Below, piece after piece: positions 11,691 to 23,027 of a stretch of DNA of 64,000 nt; position 1 is the stretch's first letter; each line of letters starts with the position of its first letter. Source of the DNA: Hermatobates lingyangjiaoensis (taxonomy: Eukaryota > Arthropoda > Insecta > Hemiptera > Hermatobatidae); NCBI GenBank assembly GCA_026182355.1, contig JAPFBL010000008.1, forward strand, positions 2,762,501 through 2,826,500, in the 5' to 3' direction. The notes under the pieces are model-generated. The model did not search any database and was not told where the DNA came from. It saw only the letters and a list, made by a program, of their open reading frames with translations. The position numbers and the translations under genes are program-made.

Positions 11691-12017
11691 TTGAAAAATT
11701 AGCTTTAAAATTAGTACCCGTTTTATAATAAAGAACTAGAGAGCCCATTCCTCAAACTTTAATATTACCCAATGATATTATGATTCAAAAACACGAGAAC
11801 ATGAACCAATTTAAGTTAACAATTTGAGGAACCCATTGTTAGAATACACCTGACACGAATCTAAGGTCATAACCAAGAGTCTAATTTTTGACTTCTGTAC
11901 TAAAAGCATATATGCTGGCCCACTGGACACATGTTCACTCAACAAGAGGGGAACAATAAATAGTGGAACCTAAATTAAATCTGATTATGCAATAAATTAC
12001 AATGAAATAAATTAATA
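11691..12017. other. Intron flank of the duplicated block, nothing recognised
   Basis: AT-rich single-copy-looking sequence up to the left boundary of the 13.8-kb duplicated block. Confidence 0.5.
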
Positions 12018-12321
12018 CGAAAACATTTTAGTTTTAAAAATAACTCCATTCAATATAGCGATCTATAAAAAAATCTAATCTGGGCCACGCTGTTATAATA
12101 TTATTATAATCTATCAGTAAATATATTATAATTATTGATAATATTTTTAATTTTCGATTTCTCTTAATTAGACCATTGTATAGACAAATTATCAAACTCT
12201 GTGATAAGGGATTATCAAACTCGTTGGCAACCAATTTAATGATTTTATTTATTTCAAAGAGGATATATTCATTTTATCATTAAAAAACAGTCATTACAAA
12301 AATTTAATCATAGTTCTAGAA

Positions 12322-12355
12322 CACGTACGTACGTACGTCACTACGTACACGTAGA
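12322..12355. repeat. ACGT-rich palindromic cluster
   Basis: Runs of ACGTACGTACGT followed by CACTACGTACACGT. Each unit is self-complementary. It is present also near 28706-28740 in block copy 2. It lies in a ~110-bp segment (12307-12415) that resembles 20425-20505 on the other side of the SINE/errantivirus insertion. Confidence 0.7.
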
Positions 12356-12468
12356 ACACATATTTCTGCACACAGAACTCAATAGTTGTCATTTTTAGTA
12401 TATTTCCTAACTTTAGTTTCCTTTTAGTAGCCCCACTTGTAGGCTTCCACCTTTTAGTGCTGTTCTAG

Positions 12469-12803
12469 AGTTAAATATGTTTAAGTGAATTAAACTTTTT
12501 AAAAAAAGAAAAAAAGTTTATTTGACAAGAAGCTACACGTCAAGACATCAATACAAGAATTAGAACAAGTCTATGTCTAATTTAAGACTAACCTAGTTAT
12601 CAATGGATCCTATGACATTTATATAATGAAACGCTATCAGTGATAGCGACAGAGTATTTCCGACGAGGGTGGGTTGAGTCTCCAAGGGCGACTGCGAAGA
12701 TAAGGTGTATCCGCTGGTGTTTCCGTTGGCTGCGATGGAAGTTTCCAATAGCTGTTGGAGAATTCTTATAAATTAATAATTGTATAACTCTAACTCTGTA
12801 ACT
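12469..12803 (-). repeat. 3' LTR of errantivirus copy 1
   Basis: 335 bp, read on the - strand from AGTTACAGAG to ATTTAACT. Differs from the partner LTR by small indels and substitutions (for example near 12640 and 12670). Confidence 0.92.
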
Positions 12804-12816
12804 CGTCCCCTCCTTA
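12804..12816 (-). other. Polypurine tract of errantivirus copy 1
   Basis: On the - strand the purine run AAGGAGGGGACG lies immediately before the 3' LTR, the expected primer site for plus-strand synthesis. Confidence 0.75.
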
Positions 12817-13049
12817 AGAGTGAAGTGTCACACGAACGAAAATGAAGGGGCAGCTTGAAGGATGGTAATGATGGGTTGACTTGGGGTGTCTGCCTGGAAA
12901 GTGGTGCTGAGTTTGACCAATGTCCTCAAGAAGCACGGCATCAGTGTTGAGTTGTAGAGTCGAATTTCTCTTTTTATGGCATTTTACAAGTTTGATGCTG
13001 TATATGTAGTTATGATAATAAAGCAATAATTTAATGCTAAGATATATAA

Positions 13050-14480
13050 ATATAAATTACATCTTCTGGCTTATTTCCCTCGAATATTTCTAATGGCTCC
13101 ATATCTATGTTGGATTGATGAATCTTCTCGAATGATATATTGATAGGTATAGAGTTTTATTGTTTCTCCCAATGTCAGCTTTAGAGGTTCACTTTCTATA
13201 TAGCGATGAGTTGTTTTGACGTCCTTAATTTTTCTGATTCTTCTAACTTCAATAATGCTGTTGATTTTGGACGAATAGTAGAATTTTTACCATTAGATAA
13301 TACAATAAAATAAGATACATTATATAACAAATATTGATCTATAAATTAACATATTTAAACATAGTATTGGCTTGAGAAAGCTCGTAACTAACACAATTTT
13401 TGTGTGAATCGCTTAAAACTAAGTCATGAATACATACATTATCTATTTTAACAGTTTCTTTACAATAGTAATTGCTTAAGACTAATTTACAGCTCCAGTA
13501 TACAATTCTGTATCCTTAATAACAAGAGAAGGATGTATTTTACAGTTTTAATTTTACCTCTATATTTTTGTATGGATACGACAATAGAAAATAAGTTTCT
13601 GTGGCAGGGGTTTTAATTGGTAAATGAACAAAATAGTGAATGAATGATTCTGTTATTGAACAATCTACTTTTCCCGTCTGCCAAAGAACTTCGGGTACAT
13701 TAGAAATTAAGTTTATTTTGTCAATTTCTTTAAGTCCCTTTAAACTAATTATACTGCTATGTTGAATACCTACTTACAAAATTCTAAGGAGATAATGATA
13801 TCATTTACTTTATTAGTAACATACCTTAAATTGGATAATAATAGTGTATATTTCTTTTCAAATTGTAATTCTTTGTTAACACTATTCGAAGGATATTTGA
13901 AATTCTTTCTGTGTTATTTTGAATGATTTGCATATCTTTGTTAAAATCGCCAATTATTTTGTTTATTCGTCATTACTTGATTTTCCACATTGTGGCTTAA
14001 GTGTAAGAATTTGATTCTATTTTGCTTATTATTTGTCATAATGCTCCTTATCTCGGCATCCCTGTTACCAGTTAACAAGAGATGGCTGTGCCGAGACCAT
14101 TTATTAGTCTCTTTTAATTCTAGTTGGAGTAAAATTCTGTTGATTGTATGTAATCTAGTTTGTTTAAAATGTCACTTATATGTTGCTGTAGAGTATTAGA
14201 ATCGTGTGTCTATTGTGTTTGGTAATATTTCATTAATTATTCTGTCAATTTTATTAAATCTCCTCTGAAGTGTTAGAATGTTAATCGAGTTTATATAAGT
14301 GTGGTAGTCTTCTATCTGTAGGAGTCTTGGATTTAATTGGATTAATCCCAGGTCCTGCTGTTATAGTTCAGTCAGAAAGTCTTGTAACTCTGTGCCAGGC
14401 TGTAGAAGAGTAAGGACTGTTATCACTATTTCCTTCATCCTTGTCTGCCTGAACAAGACAGAGAGTCAGAATTATTTCTT
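13050..14480 (-). pseudogene. Errantivirus env remnant, copy 1
   Basis: This is the region between integrase and the 3' LTR, where errantiviruses carry env. Around 14030-14110 the - strand shows a LTGN.DAE-like motif followed by a heptad-like Asn/Gln-rich helix. These match the fusion-peptide-proximal region of gypsy-type envelope proteins (related to baculovirus F proteins). The frame is interrupted many times and no full-length protein is possible. The first half of the gene is poorly conserved, so the boundaries are approximate. Confidence 0.6.
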
Positions 14481-14713
14481 TTCATATTTACGAGGTCTCT
14501 TAATTTGACTTGGATGCACTTTAGTAATTTTCTTTTCGTTATTATCCGATTTTATTACTTTACTATACGTAGTATCTATATTTAGGTTTATTTTTGATTT
14601 ACTGTTAGTTTTAACATATATTTTCCCTTCAGGGATTACAATTTCTTCTCTTGTTTATTTAGGGTATTGTTCGCTCGGATTTTTCAGTATCTATTAAATT
14701 TTTTTATAATTAT

Positions 14714-15671
14714 TTAAGCAACTTTGTCTTTATGAAAATTGTTCGATTTGAGCAGTCCAAAAGGACATCTGAAGTTTCTTTGTTTGTTTTTGCCGAATGT
14801 GATTTCGTTTGGTGTTAATTTTAGTGTTTTATTAGGTGTATTGTTAAATGCAATGAGAGCAAGTTCAAGAGTTTCATTTAAAGATAGTTTGTCCGGAGAT
14901 TTTTCGACAGTGATAAGATTCATGAGTTCAATTAGTGTATTGTGTGCGCGATTAATTAATCCATTTGAATTAGAATGATTTGGCGTTGTATAGTTAATTT
15001 TAACGTTATGATAAGATAAAAAGTTTTCTAGACCTTTGTTTAGGAATTCTGGACCATTATCACATTGTAATGTGTCTGGGGTAGGGAAATGACAAAAATA
15101 ATTTCTGAGGCATTTAATTATTTCTTGGCCAGTTGTGTTTTGTGGTATATACCATATCAGTTTCTTCGAAAAACAGTCGATTATTGTAAATATTTTTACA
15201 TTTTTGTAATATAAAACATCAATTTGAATAGCATTGAAAGGGGCTCTGGTGTCGGTGTGACTTGAAATTTTGGTTTCGGGGGATTTCTATCATATTTAAT
15301 TTGTTTACAAGTATCGCAATTATTAACATATTCGGTTAATGTGGGTTAACATTCGAGGCCAATAACAAAATTTTCTAAGGTTGAAGTAAACGTCGTTAAT
15401 TCCTCTGTGCCAAGTGTATCCGTTGGATACTGTGCTGGATACTGTGATGTTGGATACTGTGCTGGTTTAGTATCTTTTCTTTTTGTAAGTCTAAGTTTTC
15501 AATGTCCTCTACGACTTTAAAGTATCTTTTTATTTTAATTGTTTGAAAATTATTTTCAATGATTGTTTGAAATTTAATAAACGTTTTATCTAGGATTTCA
15601 TTCATTATTCCCGACGTTGTATCTGAACAATAAACACCGTAGGTAGTGTTGGTCGGAGGTACTCTAAACAT
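14714..15671 (-). pseudogene. Errantivirus integrase remnant, copy 1
   Basis: Read on the - strand: the tail of the zinc domain (CDTCKQIKY, about 15310), the core with the first Asp in IDCFSKK (about 15175), the second Asp in CDNGPEF (about 15055), and the third block GLINRAHNTL (about 14945). After it comes AFNNTPNKTLKLTPNEITFG. The catalytic Glu expected in the third block (G.vER.H.TL) is Asn here, in both copies. Frameshifts split the region. Integration activity is therefore lost. Confidence 0.85.
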
Positions 15672-15821
15672 AGATTTTTTAAATCATCGGATGCAGTGTG
15701 ATCTGTGTACAGATGGTATCTTTTTTTTGTTAGAATGTATTGTTTGTACATGACTGTCTGAGGCTTTCCTCTTTTGATTATTATTTGGTTATTTTCTACA
15801 TTGAGTATTTTGTTCGGGTCG

Positions 15822-16522
15822 TCAACAATAAATATTTTGTCTGTTGAGCTTTCTTGTGAGTGTTGTTGTAATTAAGCTTTCCGTTCCGTCTAGACTTTGT
15901 TCGTTATTGTCATATTGAGTTCGGGATTCCTTACTTGTGGTCGGACAAGATTCTATGTTTGATTCTGCTAAATTTAATTCGTGAGTGATTCGGGAAAGAG
16001 CATCTGCAACAACGTTCGTTTTTCCCTTAATGTATTTAATTTCCAAATCATAATCTGCTAATTGGCATTTCCATCTTAAAATTTTTGCACTTGGATTTTT
16101 CATATTATGAAGATATTGAAGGGGCCGGTGATCTGAATTGATTAATGTTTTTTTTACAATATATATACGGTCGGAAATAGTTACATGCCCATACAATGGC
16201 TAATAATTCTTTTTTCAATCATACTTAATTTTTCCTCATGTTTATTGAGAGTTCGCGAAGCGTAAGAGATTGGCAAATCGTTTCCATTAAATTTTTGTGA
16301 TAATACGGCACCGATTGCAAAGTTTGAGGCGTCTGTTGTTAGAGTAAATTGTTTGCCAAAGTCAGGTAATTGTAAAATAGGTTCGTTCTGTAATAAAGAT
16401 TTTAATGTCTCAAAAGATTTTATATATTCAGATTTTAAATGTCTATATGTGTCCGTGCGTAACATAGTAGTCAAAGGTTTGGCTATTTTGGCGTAATCGG
16501 GTATCATTTTCGATAATATCAT
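15822..16522 (-). pseudogene. Errantivirus RNase H / connection remnant, copy 1
   Basis: Two overlapping - strand frames. 16181-16522 has IPDYAKIAKPLT, then TLTTDASNFAIGAVLSQ (first RNase H Asp), YASRTLNKHE and a SMIEK block. 15822-16196 has SDHRPLQYLHNMKNPSAK, LADYDLEIKYIKGKTNVVADALSR. The order is that of Ty3/gypsy Pol. A frameshift separates the two parts. Confidence 0.9.
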
Positions 16523-17350
16523 GTGAGTCCTAAAAATTGTTTTATTTGTTTTTGTGTTTTAGGAATAGGGAATTTTTTGATAGCTTGTAACTTTAAGGGG
16601 TTTGGCCTAATGCCTTCTTTAGAAATAATATGTCCTAAGAATAGCAATTCTCTTTTGAAAATTCTGTTTTTATCTAATTGTATCTTTAAGTTATGTTTCC
16701 TTAATATGTCGAGAACCGATTTTATATGTTTCAAATGTTCTGTAAGGTTGTCAGAAAAAATTAAATATCGTCCATATATACTAATACATTAGGTAAATTC
16801 GAAAACAAAGTATTCATGGCTCTTTGGAATGTCGGTGGGGCGTTTTTTTTAATCCGAATGGCATACGTAAAAACTCATAATGACCTTTCTCAGTGCTGAA
16901 GGCTGTTTTTGGAATAGAATCGTCTTCCATTTCAATTTGATGGAATCCGGAGGCTAGTCTAGTGCACTAAAGTAGGTGGCTCTTCCTATTTTTTCCGAAT
17001 AAGTCTTCAATATTTGGAATTGGAAACTTGTCGTCTATTGTTTTTTCATTTAGTTTTCGATAATCAATAACCATCCTAATTTTACGTTTTCCCGAGCGTC
17101 TAATTTTTTGAGTACTACCCAGATAGGGCTATTATAAGGGGAATTAGAGGGGCGAATAATTTTATTTTCAAGTAGTTTTTCAATTTCGATTTCTACGTCT
17201 TTTTTAAAATGTTGTGGATACCTATAATTTCGTGAGTATACAGGGTCATCGTCTTTGTTCTGATTTGTGTTTAAGTACATTTGTTGATGTTAGTAGGTCT
17301 TTATCACGTTTATTATTTCAGGGTAAGATTGAACTAGTGTAATGATTTTG
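16519..17350 (-). pseudogene. Errantivirus reverse transcriptase remnant, copy 1
   Basis: On the - strand: [12 protein letters not shown] and [16 protein letters not shown] (17050-17280, fingers), then the catalytic YMDD at 16767-16778, then FLGHIISKEGIRPNP and IKQFLGLT (16519-16734, thumb). A stop or shift immediately follows YMDD, and others lie in between. Typical Ty3/gypsy RT order. Confidence 0.9.
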
Positions 17351-17414
17351 GTTTTTTCTTCTGTGTTCATGTGTTCTGTTCTTAATAGTTTTGGTACTTG
17401 TTGCCTTACTTCAC

Positions 17415-18062
17415 TTAGACTAATATCATTGTTACAGTGATTAAATTTGGAATTTCAAAGTCCTCGTCTATGTCCATAGGTTCAGGTATAATAGTCATAC
17501 ATTCTTGGCTTTCTATCGCGACTTTTGCTTTTTTATCTTTTACTGAGTAGAGACCTTCAAGGATTCTATAGTTATCTTTATCTTTACCGTTTATAATTAC
17601 TTCTTTCTTATTTGTTTCGATTGGTAGTTCTATGAAATTTAAACCCGTACGTAGTGAGATATTAATATTTGATTTAATTGGAAGTTTTACTAAGTTTGAC
17701 TCTAAATGGTTGTTTTTAAAATTAATATTCATATTGTGTTCTTTCATTGATTTGTGGCCAAGTAAGATGTCGTATTTATTAGAAAAATTAAACATATATG
17801 CTTTCATTAGCGAAGGCTTATTAAAAATTTTTGTTGTGTTTATAATGATATATTCTGTACCTTCCTTAGTTCCGGCAGGGGTTGTAACAGTGAAATTTTC
17901 TTTATACCGGGAAATATTTGGGTGTACTATTCTCGGGTTAACATAATTATTTTCTGATCCCGTATCTATTAACCATTTTCGATTTTTTTCATCAATAATA
18001 TAAGGGAGCGATTTACTTGTTACATTTAATTCAAAATTTTGATTCTTTTGGGTCTTACACAA
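17415..18062 (-). pseudogene. Errantivirus protease region, copy 1
   Basis: A 215-codon open frame on the - strand. WLIDTGSENNYV holds the aspartic protease active-site triad DTG (around residues 32-34), followed by a KYDILLGHKSM block matching the flap-distal 'iLLG.d.l' of gypsy proteases. In copy 2 small indels near 33985 and 34030 cut this frame. Confidence 0.85.
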
Positions 18063-18079
18063 CTCATTTGATTGTTGCC

Positions 18080-19202
18080 TTATTCTAAAAAATCTTCCTC
18101 TAATTGTTCGTTTCTTCTAAAGTTTTCTTTGTGTCTGTCTTTATATTGAATAAATGAATTTTGTTGATCTGTCAAGTGTTTAATTTGTTCTTCTAATTGT
18201 TTTATTATCTCGTCTTTTTTTGTGTCAATATATGTTAGTTCATGTGTTTGGCTAGGTCTTGGGTGAACACTGCTCACGGTTCGCATGGAAACTGTATTAG
18301 AGTCGTTTAAAAGGAGGTTGATATGATTTACTTGGATAGTGCGGACCTCGATGTTGATTTTTGGGAATAATTAAATGGTTGAGATGAAAATTGTCGATTT
18401 TTTAAATTGTGTGAATTAGGTTTTGGGACGTACTGAGCGCGATGTTGGGGTTGTTCGTTGTTAAAGTGTGGGTGCGAATAAAAGCGGGTGCTATAATTAT
18501 TCTTATAATTTGTGAAGTTTTATGAAAATGTTTATTAGTATGTGGAATCGTATTTTTCCTCTTATTTTTATTTATTGAATCTAAAATAAAACTGGCATTT
18601 CGTAAATAAAATTTTTCTAAAGTCATCTAGATTTTCCGGACTTTGGTTTAATAAAGTTAGACAATTGTGGGTCATATTCGCTATATAATTGGTAAATTAT
18701 TTCCTTTTCTGTTTGTATCATTAATTTTTTCAATAATGTCTGCAGATAATCCATCAATTGAATACCGGTTATATATTAAATGTCTAAGGTTTCGAGTCTA
18801 TTTAAAAAATCAAAAGGTGATTCTGAAAAGTGCATTTTTGATCTATATATTTCTGCCTTAAGTGATTCGATGGTTCTAGAGTCTGAAAATTGGTTTTTTT
18901 AAGAGAGTTAATAATTCCGTTATATTATTTACGTCTTTCGATAAAATTAAATTTTCCGCTGATCCCTGTAATCTAGCTTTAATTTTGTTTAATAATTTCA
19001 CGTGATTTATAAGGTGACTCGTGTTCTTTTGGTCACATACTAGGGTATATACTGACTCGACAGTTTTAATGAAACTAATTAATTTAGTGGGGTTCCCGTC
19101 GTAAGTCGGTATGTGGTCATAGTCTTCGCGAGTGATGTTGTAAGTATATTTTTCAGTCATGTTGTTATCTTTTGTGTAGTAAGTGTTGGTTGTTTTAAAC
19201 AA
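18080..19202 (-). pseudogene. Errantivirus gag remnant, copy 1
   Basis: The first - strand frame, 18876-19202, has IPTYDGNPTKLISFIKTVESV and LLNKIKARLQGSAENLI, matching errantivirus capsid N-termini ('iP.fdGnp..L..Fi'). Further open pieces at 18402-18626 and 18080-18286 (a charged, coiled-coil-like stretch) continue the protein with shifts. No zinc knuckle is seen, as is usual for this group. Confidence 0.8.
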
Positions 19203-19784
19203 AGTGTAAATTTGTACACAGTTCTAAAGAAAATGAAATGAAGAAACAAAAAAATATTCAAAATAGAAAAAATAGAAAAATCGTAATGATATGTGCGACA
19301 AAAATATGCAAATAGACAAAGAAAATAAATTCGAATAAACTGTTAATAATAAAAAAAAATATTAAATGTTCTACTATTATAAATTTCAAAAGCTATATAT
19401 ATCAAGTCAAGTTAAGAAGTTTCAGTTCAATTCAGTTCCAATTAAAAGATGCTCTTGAAGTAAAAAAATTAATTAAATTACTTGAAGTAAAAATTCAAAT
19501 ATTAATTTTCAAAATTAGAAAAAAAAAAAAAATGTCTTCAAGGAATTACAATTTAAAATTACAAATATTATTTAATAATTCTTACTTAGAATGAAGCTCT
19601 GGATTGGGGAATCGACCGTCTCTCAGAGTTGGGTGAGGTTGTCCTTGCAGTGTGCCGAGGTGCAAATCTTCTGTCTTCTTGTGACTACTGGTCACAGTGA
19701 TGTTCGCAGAGTAGGCTTCGAGTGAAGAGTTAGACTCAAGCTAATAATCTTGGGATGATTGATCTCAAAATGTAGCTCTCAAAG

Positions 19785-19803
19785 TCCCTGAGTTCGGGCG
19801 CCA
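19785..19803 (-). other. Primer-binding site of errantivirus copy 1
   Basis: Directly inside the 5' LTR the - strand reads TGGCGCCCGAACTCAGGGA, complementary to the 3' end of a cellular tRNA (lysine-type, as in gypsy). The first T overlaps the LTR end. Confidence 0.8.
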
Positions 19804-20135
19804 GTTAAATATGTTTAAGTGAATTAAACTTTTTAAAAAAAGAAAAAAAGTTTATTTTGACAAGAAGCTCCACGTCAAGACATCAATACAAGAATTAGAA
19901 CAAGTCTATGTCTAATTTAAGACTAACCTAGTTATCAATGGATCCTATGACTTTATATAATGAAACGCTATCAGTGATAGCGACAGAGTATTTCCGACGA
20001 GGGGTGGTGAGTCTCCAAGGGCGACTGCGAAGATAAGTGTATCCGCTGGTGTTTCCGTTGGCTGCGATGGAAGTTTCCAATAGCTGTTGGAGAATTCTTA
20101 TAAATTAATAATTGTATAACTCTAACTCTATAACT
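19803..20135 (-). repeat. 5' LTR of errantivirus copy 1
   Basis: 333 bp, AGTTATAGAG to ATTTAACT on the - strand, next to CTAG at 20136-20139. Confidence 0.92.
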
Positions 20136-20425
20136 CTAGGAGTGGAAAGAGTGGCCCATTTATTTGCACCCTTAGGAAGGGGTCAGCCACATTACAGGAT
20201 TGATTCTACATTGGGAGTCCCCAATTTTTTTTAATTCAGTGTTTAGTGTAGAGATCATTAACGGCTCGAGGTGGACAGCTTTACGTCCTCTCTGAGGACA
20301 ACGTGATCAGATTTTTCTAACTCCCTCGAAAAGAAACGATGGTAGAGTGAAAATCGAACCGGAGTTCCACCAGTCCAGAAATGAGAATGCAATCCACTGG
20401 GCTACCCTGGCCCTAGTGAAAATAG
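20136..20425 (-). repeat. tRNA-derived SINE, body interrupted by errantivirus copy 1
   Basis: On the - strand the unit starts near 20415 with GGGCCAGGGTAGCCCAGTGG (A box TAGCCCAGTGG) and has a B box GGTTCGATTTTC about 50 bp on, the pol III promoter arrangement of tRNA-derived SINEs. The body follows to 20136. The remaining tail lies at 12437-12468 on the far side of the LTR element. This is the best-preserved member of the family in the window. Confidence 0.85.
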
Positions 20426-21988
20426 AATCGTAGTTCTAGAACAGTTCACAGCAGTTAGAACTGAATAGTTTTTATTTTTGGTTATATTTCGTAAGTATGG
20501 TATGATATGTATTTAATTAAAGTGTCTGTAATAGTTTCTGAACTAAATCATTTAAAGAATGAATTTTCCCGTCTTAAAGTATATGTGCATTTCTTTACTT
20601 TATTTTATGATGAATAAATAAAAATACTTTTAAATGTTGACAGATTTGCAGGATTTAAGGTCATCTGCTTTTATGTGGCTGGATAAAAATGATTTTAAAC
20701 CATTAAACGTTTCAAACCACTATTGCATTTGACAAACCTATAGTCCTTGTTATGATAAAGTGCCCCCGTTTGTTTGGATAGTATTGAAACAGTTAAATGA
20801 AAAATGTATTTTGCTATCTGTATGAGGAATTATTACTTAAAAATTGAAAAGCATTAAGGTCTATATAAAAACATTTTTAATTTGTGCTATAACAATTATT
20901 ATAAGTTCATTATAATGAGAGCTACGCTAAAATAAAACAATCAAGTAATCTGATTATGAATGAGTTAAGTAATATGCTCACTTATCGTAAGTTTGAGTGA
21001 TAACCACTCTAGTTTTTATGAGACATATTACAAATTAAAGAAAGGCAGAGTAATTATATTTTTATATGGTTCACTATTACTCGATATCTACTTCTTTTGT
21101 CTCATATCTGAAAAAGAACGAAACGGTAAACATGGTTAGAGATGGTTATAAATACCTAGAAATTTTAGGAACATCCTAAAAAAAATGTAACCTCTTAACT
21201 CGTAACTTTTCTATTCACTCACACTTTGACTGCAATTAAAAAAAAAGAAAAAGAAAAAATAATTCTAACTAAAAGATAAAGGAGAAAAGAGTATAACCAA
21301 GTTAAACACCGTGATAAGATAAGATAAAAATCGAGGAAGTAGACAGAGGTCTAAACAAAGGAAACATCCAACTTTTTAAACGTATTAAATTAAAACAACC
21401 AGAAAGAGTTGAACTGGACAGAAGTTGAAAACACAATGAAGTTATAATATAAAAAACTCTAATTGCTAACTCTGACTGAACATTATATTAAAGATAGACA
21501 CATGTGAAGATGACAAGATAATTTTTAAAAATTATGAGTTGGTCCAGTTGTACAGATAGTTACGAAGTCGTATTTATCATACTAGGAAATTGTGGGGAAA
21601 GTTTTCACATTTACAAGTTTTATTAACAAAAAAACTGTTTTAAACGATGTTCATAATGTTTTTCTTCCTATTTATGTACTGACATTACCTACCTAACTGA
21701 GGTAAGGTAGATAGTCAGAAGGTATATAGTTTAGTCCTGTTTCTACCTTCTAACTATGAGCGGATAAACCTGAAGAAGACTAATCCTGAAAATCTTGTTT
21801 AGTCATTAAAATTTGTTTTCAGATAGATTTTCCAATTTATTCTAAGAAGAACAAGCTCATATTGTAACGGCATATTTCCGTTACTAACAAACTTATAATG
21901 TTACCTAGAAGAGTCATAGCTTGATGGTTGATAGAGTTTTGTTTTCAACAGTTCCATTAGAGTTATGTTATTTATTTTTGTCATTAAG
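20426..21988. other. ABCC intron sequence before the duplicated exon (copy 1)
   Basis: AT-rich, no repeat family recognised beyond the short similarity of 20425-20505 to 12307-12415. From about 21050 onward it differs by substitutions from its duplicate (37440 on), while the left part is identical. Confidence 0.6.
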
Positions 21989-22215
21989 GACGATAAACGA
22001 GGAGGTGCAGGCATCTCTGAACTCCTCAACGCCTGGTGAAATGGACTTTTACAAGGTGGTGTACATATCTCTCATAGGCGCTTTGTTTGTGACAGCCCTC
22101 AGTAGAGGGATTCTTTTCTACATCGTCTGCGTCCAGTGCAGCAAAGCCATACACTCGACTATGTTCAAGAACCTCATCTCCACTCCTCTTTCATTTTTCA
22201 ACAACAACCCTTCTG
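21989..22215 (+). CDS. ABCC transporter exon: first helices of TMD2 (copy 1)
   Basis: A 227-bp exon with an acceptor TCATTAAG at 21981-21988 after a T-rich tract and a donor GTAATT at 22216. It reads (one base) then TINEEVQASLNSS, a hydrophobic helix VVYISLIGALFVTALSRGIL, and CSKAIHSTMFKNLISTPLSFFNNNPSG. The last part matches the 'lh..mf..il.aPm.FFd.nP.G' block that follows the first TMD2 helices of ABCC proteins. Phases are 1 base in and 1 base out. It does not join in frame to 107-256 (phase 0 end) or to 44078 (phase 0 start), nor to its own duplicate at 38389. Confidence 0.88.
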
Positions 22216-23027
22216 GTAATTAACTCTTCATGTCCACATATTAATAACAGTTCTCCATGTATAATATAATAAGGGAATTGTTTTAGAGTTTTCAATTCTG
22301 GAACTAGATGTATAGAAAATTGATTTTGAACATACTAAGAAAAAATTCAGAGTTTTTCCAATTGAAAAGGAAGCCTAATACGAGGTAACTGGTCTGGCAA
22401 GATCCCCAGAGACCTAGCATGGAGGGAGCAGCTGCCTTAAGCGACATTTCATCAGAGGGCAGCAAGACTCTTGATATAATATAAGGAGACTAAAAGATAT
22501 TTGTAATTACATATAAAGTCAATACGAAAATAACTAGAGCGACTGCGCTTAGCATATGCCACATTGCTTTTGATAAAATCTTTTAACAACAGTTCCGACA
22601 AAGTTCTTTCTTTGCCAATGATAGAAGTGTTAACTTTTCCAAAAGCACTGTCCTTAGAAAGAAAAAAATAAGTCTTTAGCATGGAGTTCACTGGAGGGGG
22701 TGATGTGAAGAGAGAAACAATAGGATGGTAATTTTGAATTTCACATTGCCTTGAAACAGTTTTAGCGGATAAATCAACCAAAAAGTAAAGATATTCATTA
22801 AATTGAAAAACTACGTAAACTATAATCATTTGAAGACATGTTATCTAAGTATACTGCACGTTGTATTCGATCAGTTTTGGTTCGTCTTTGTCTTTGAAAC
22901 AATATATGTGTTATTGATTTGTAAGAACTCCGAGTAACAGCTCCTTAAATTTTCGGTGCTAACATTTCATCAAAACTTTACATTAATATCAGTTCTTCTT
23001 AAAAATGGACAACGTAAACAAACAAAA
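22216..23027. other. ABCC intron after the duplicated exon (copy 1)
   Basis: No further ABCC exon is visible. A 125-codon open frame on the - strand (22452-22829) resembles no family I know and is interrupted in the duplicate (38850-39200). This stretch differs from copy 2 by many substitutions and indels. Confidence 0.5.

Larger units (their letters stand above)
12469..20135 (-). mobile_element. Errantivirus-like Ty3/gypsy LTR retrotransposon, copy 1 (broken)
   Basis: A 7667-bp element read on the - strand. It has LTRs 19803-20135 (5') and 12469-12803 (3'), a primer-binding site at 19785-19803, a polypurine tract at 12804-12816, and gag, pol and env remains in order. The 4-bp target duplication CTAG is at 12465-12468 and 20136-20139. 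LTRs begin AGTTA and end TAACT, as in the gypsy group. The two LTRs differ at about seven places, so the insertion is not very recent. All genes carry stops or frameshifts. It sits inside a SINE: the SINE tail is left of the element (12437-12468) and its body right (20136 on). Confidence 0.93.

Noticed and set aside
12814..13026. 70-codon - strand frame next to the 3' LTR as an accessory gene
   Set aside because: It lies in the decayed env region, has no recognisable motif and is duplicated only with the block.
22452..22829. 125-codon - strand frame after the ABCC exon as a host gene
   Set aside because: Disrupted in the duplicate at 38850-39200, no motif or splice signals found.
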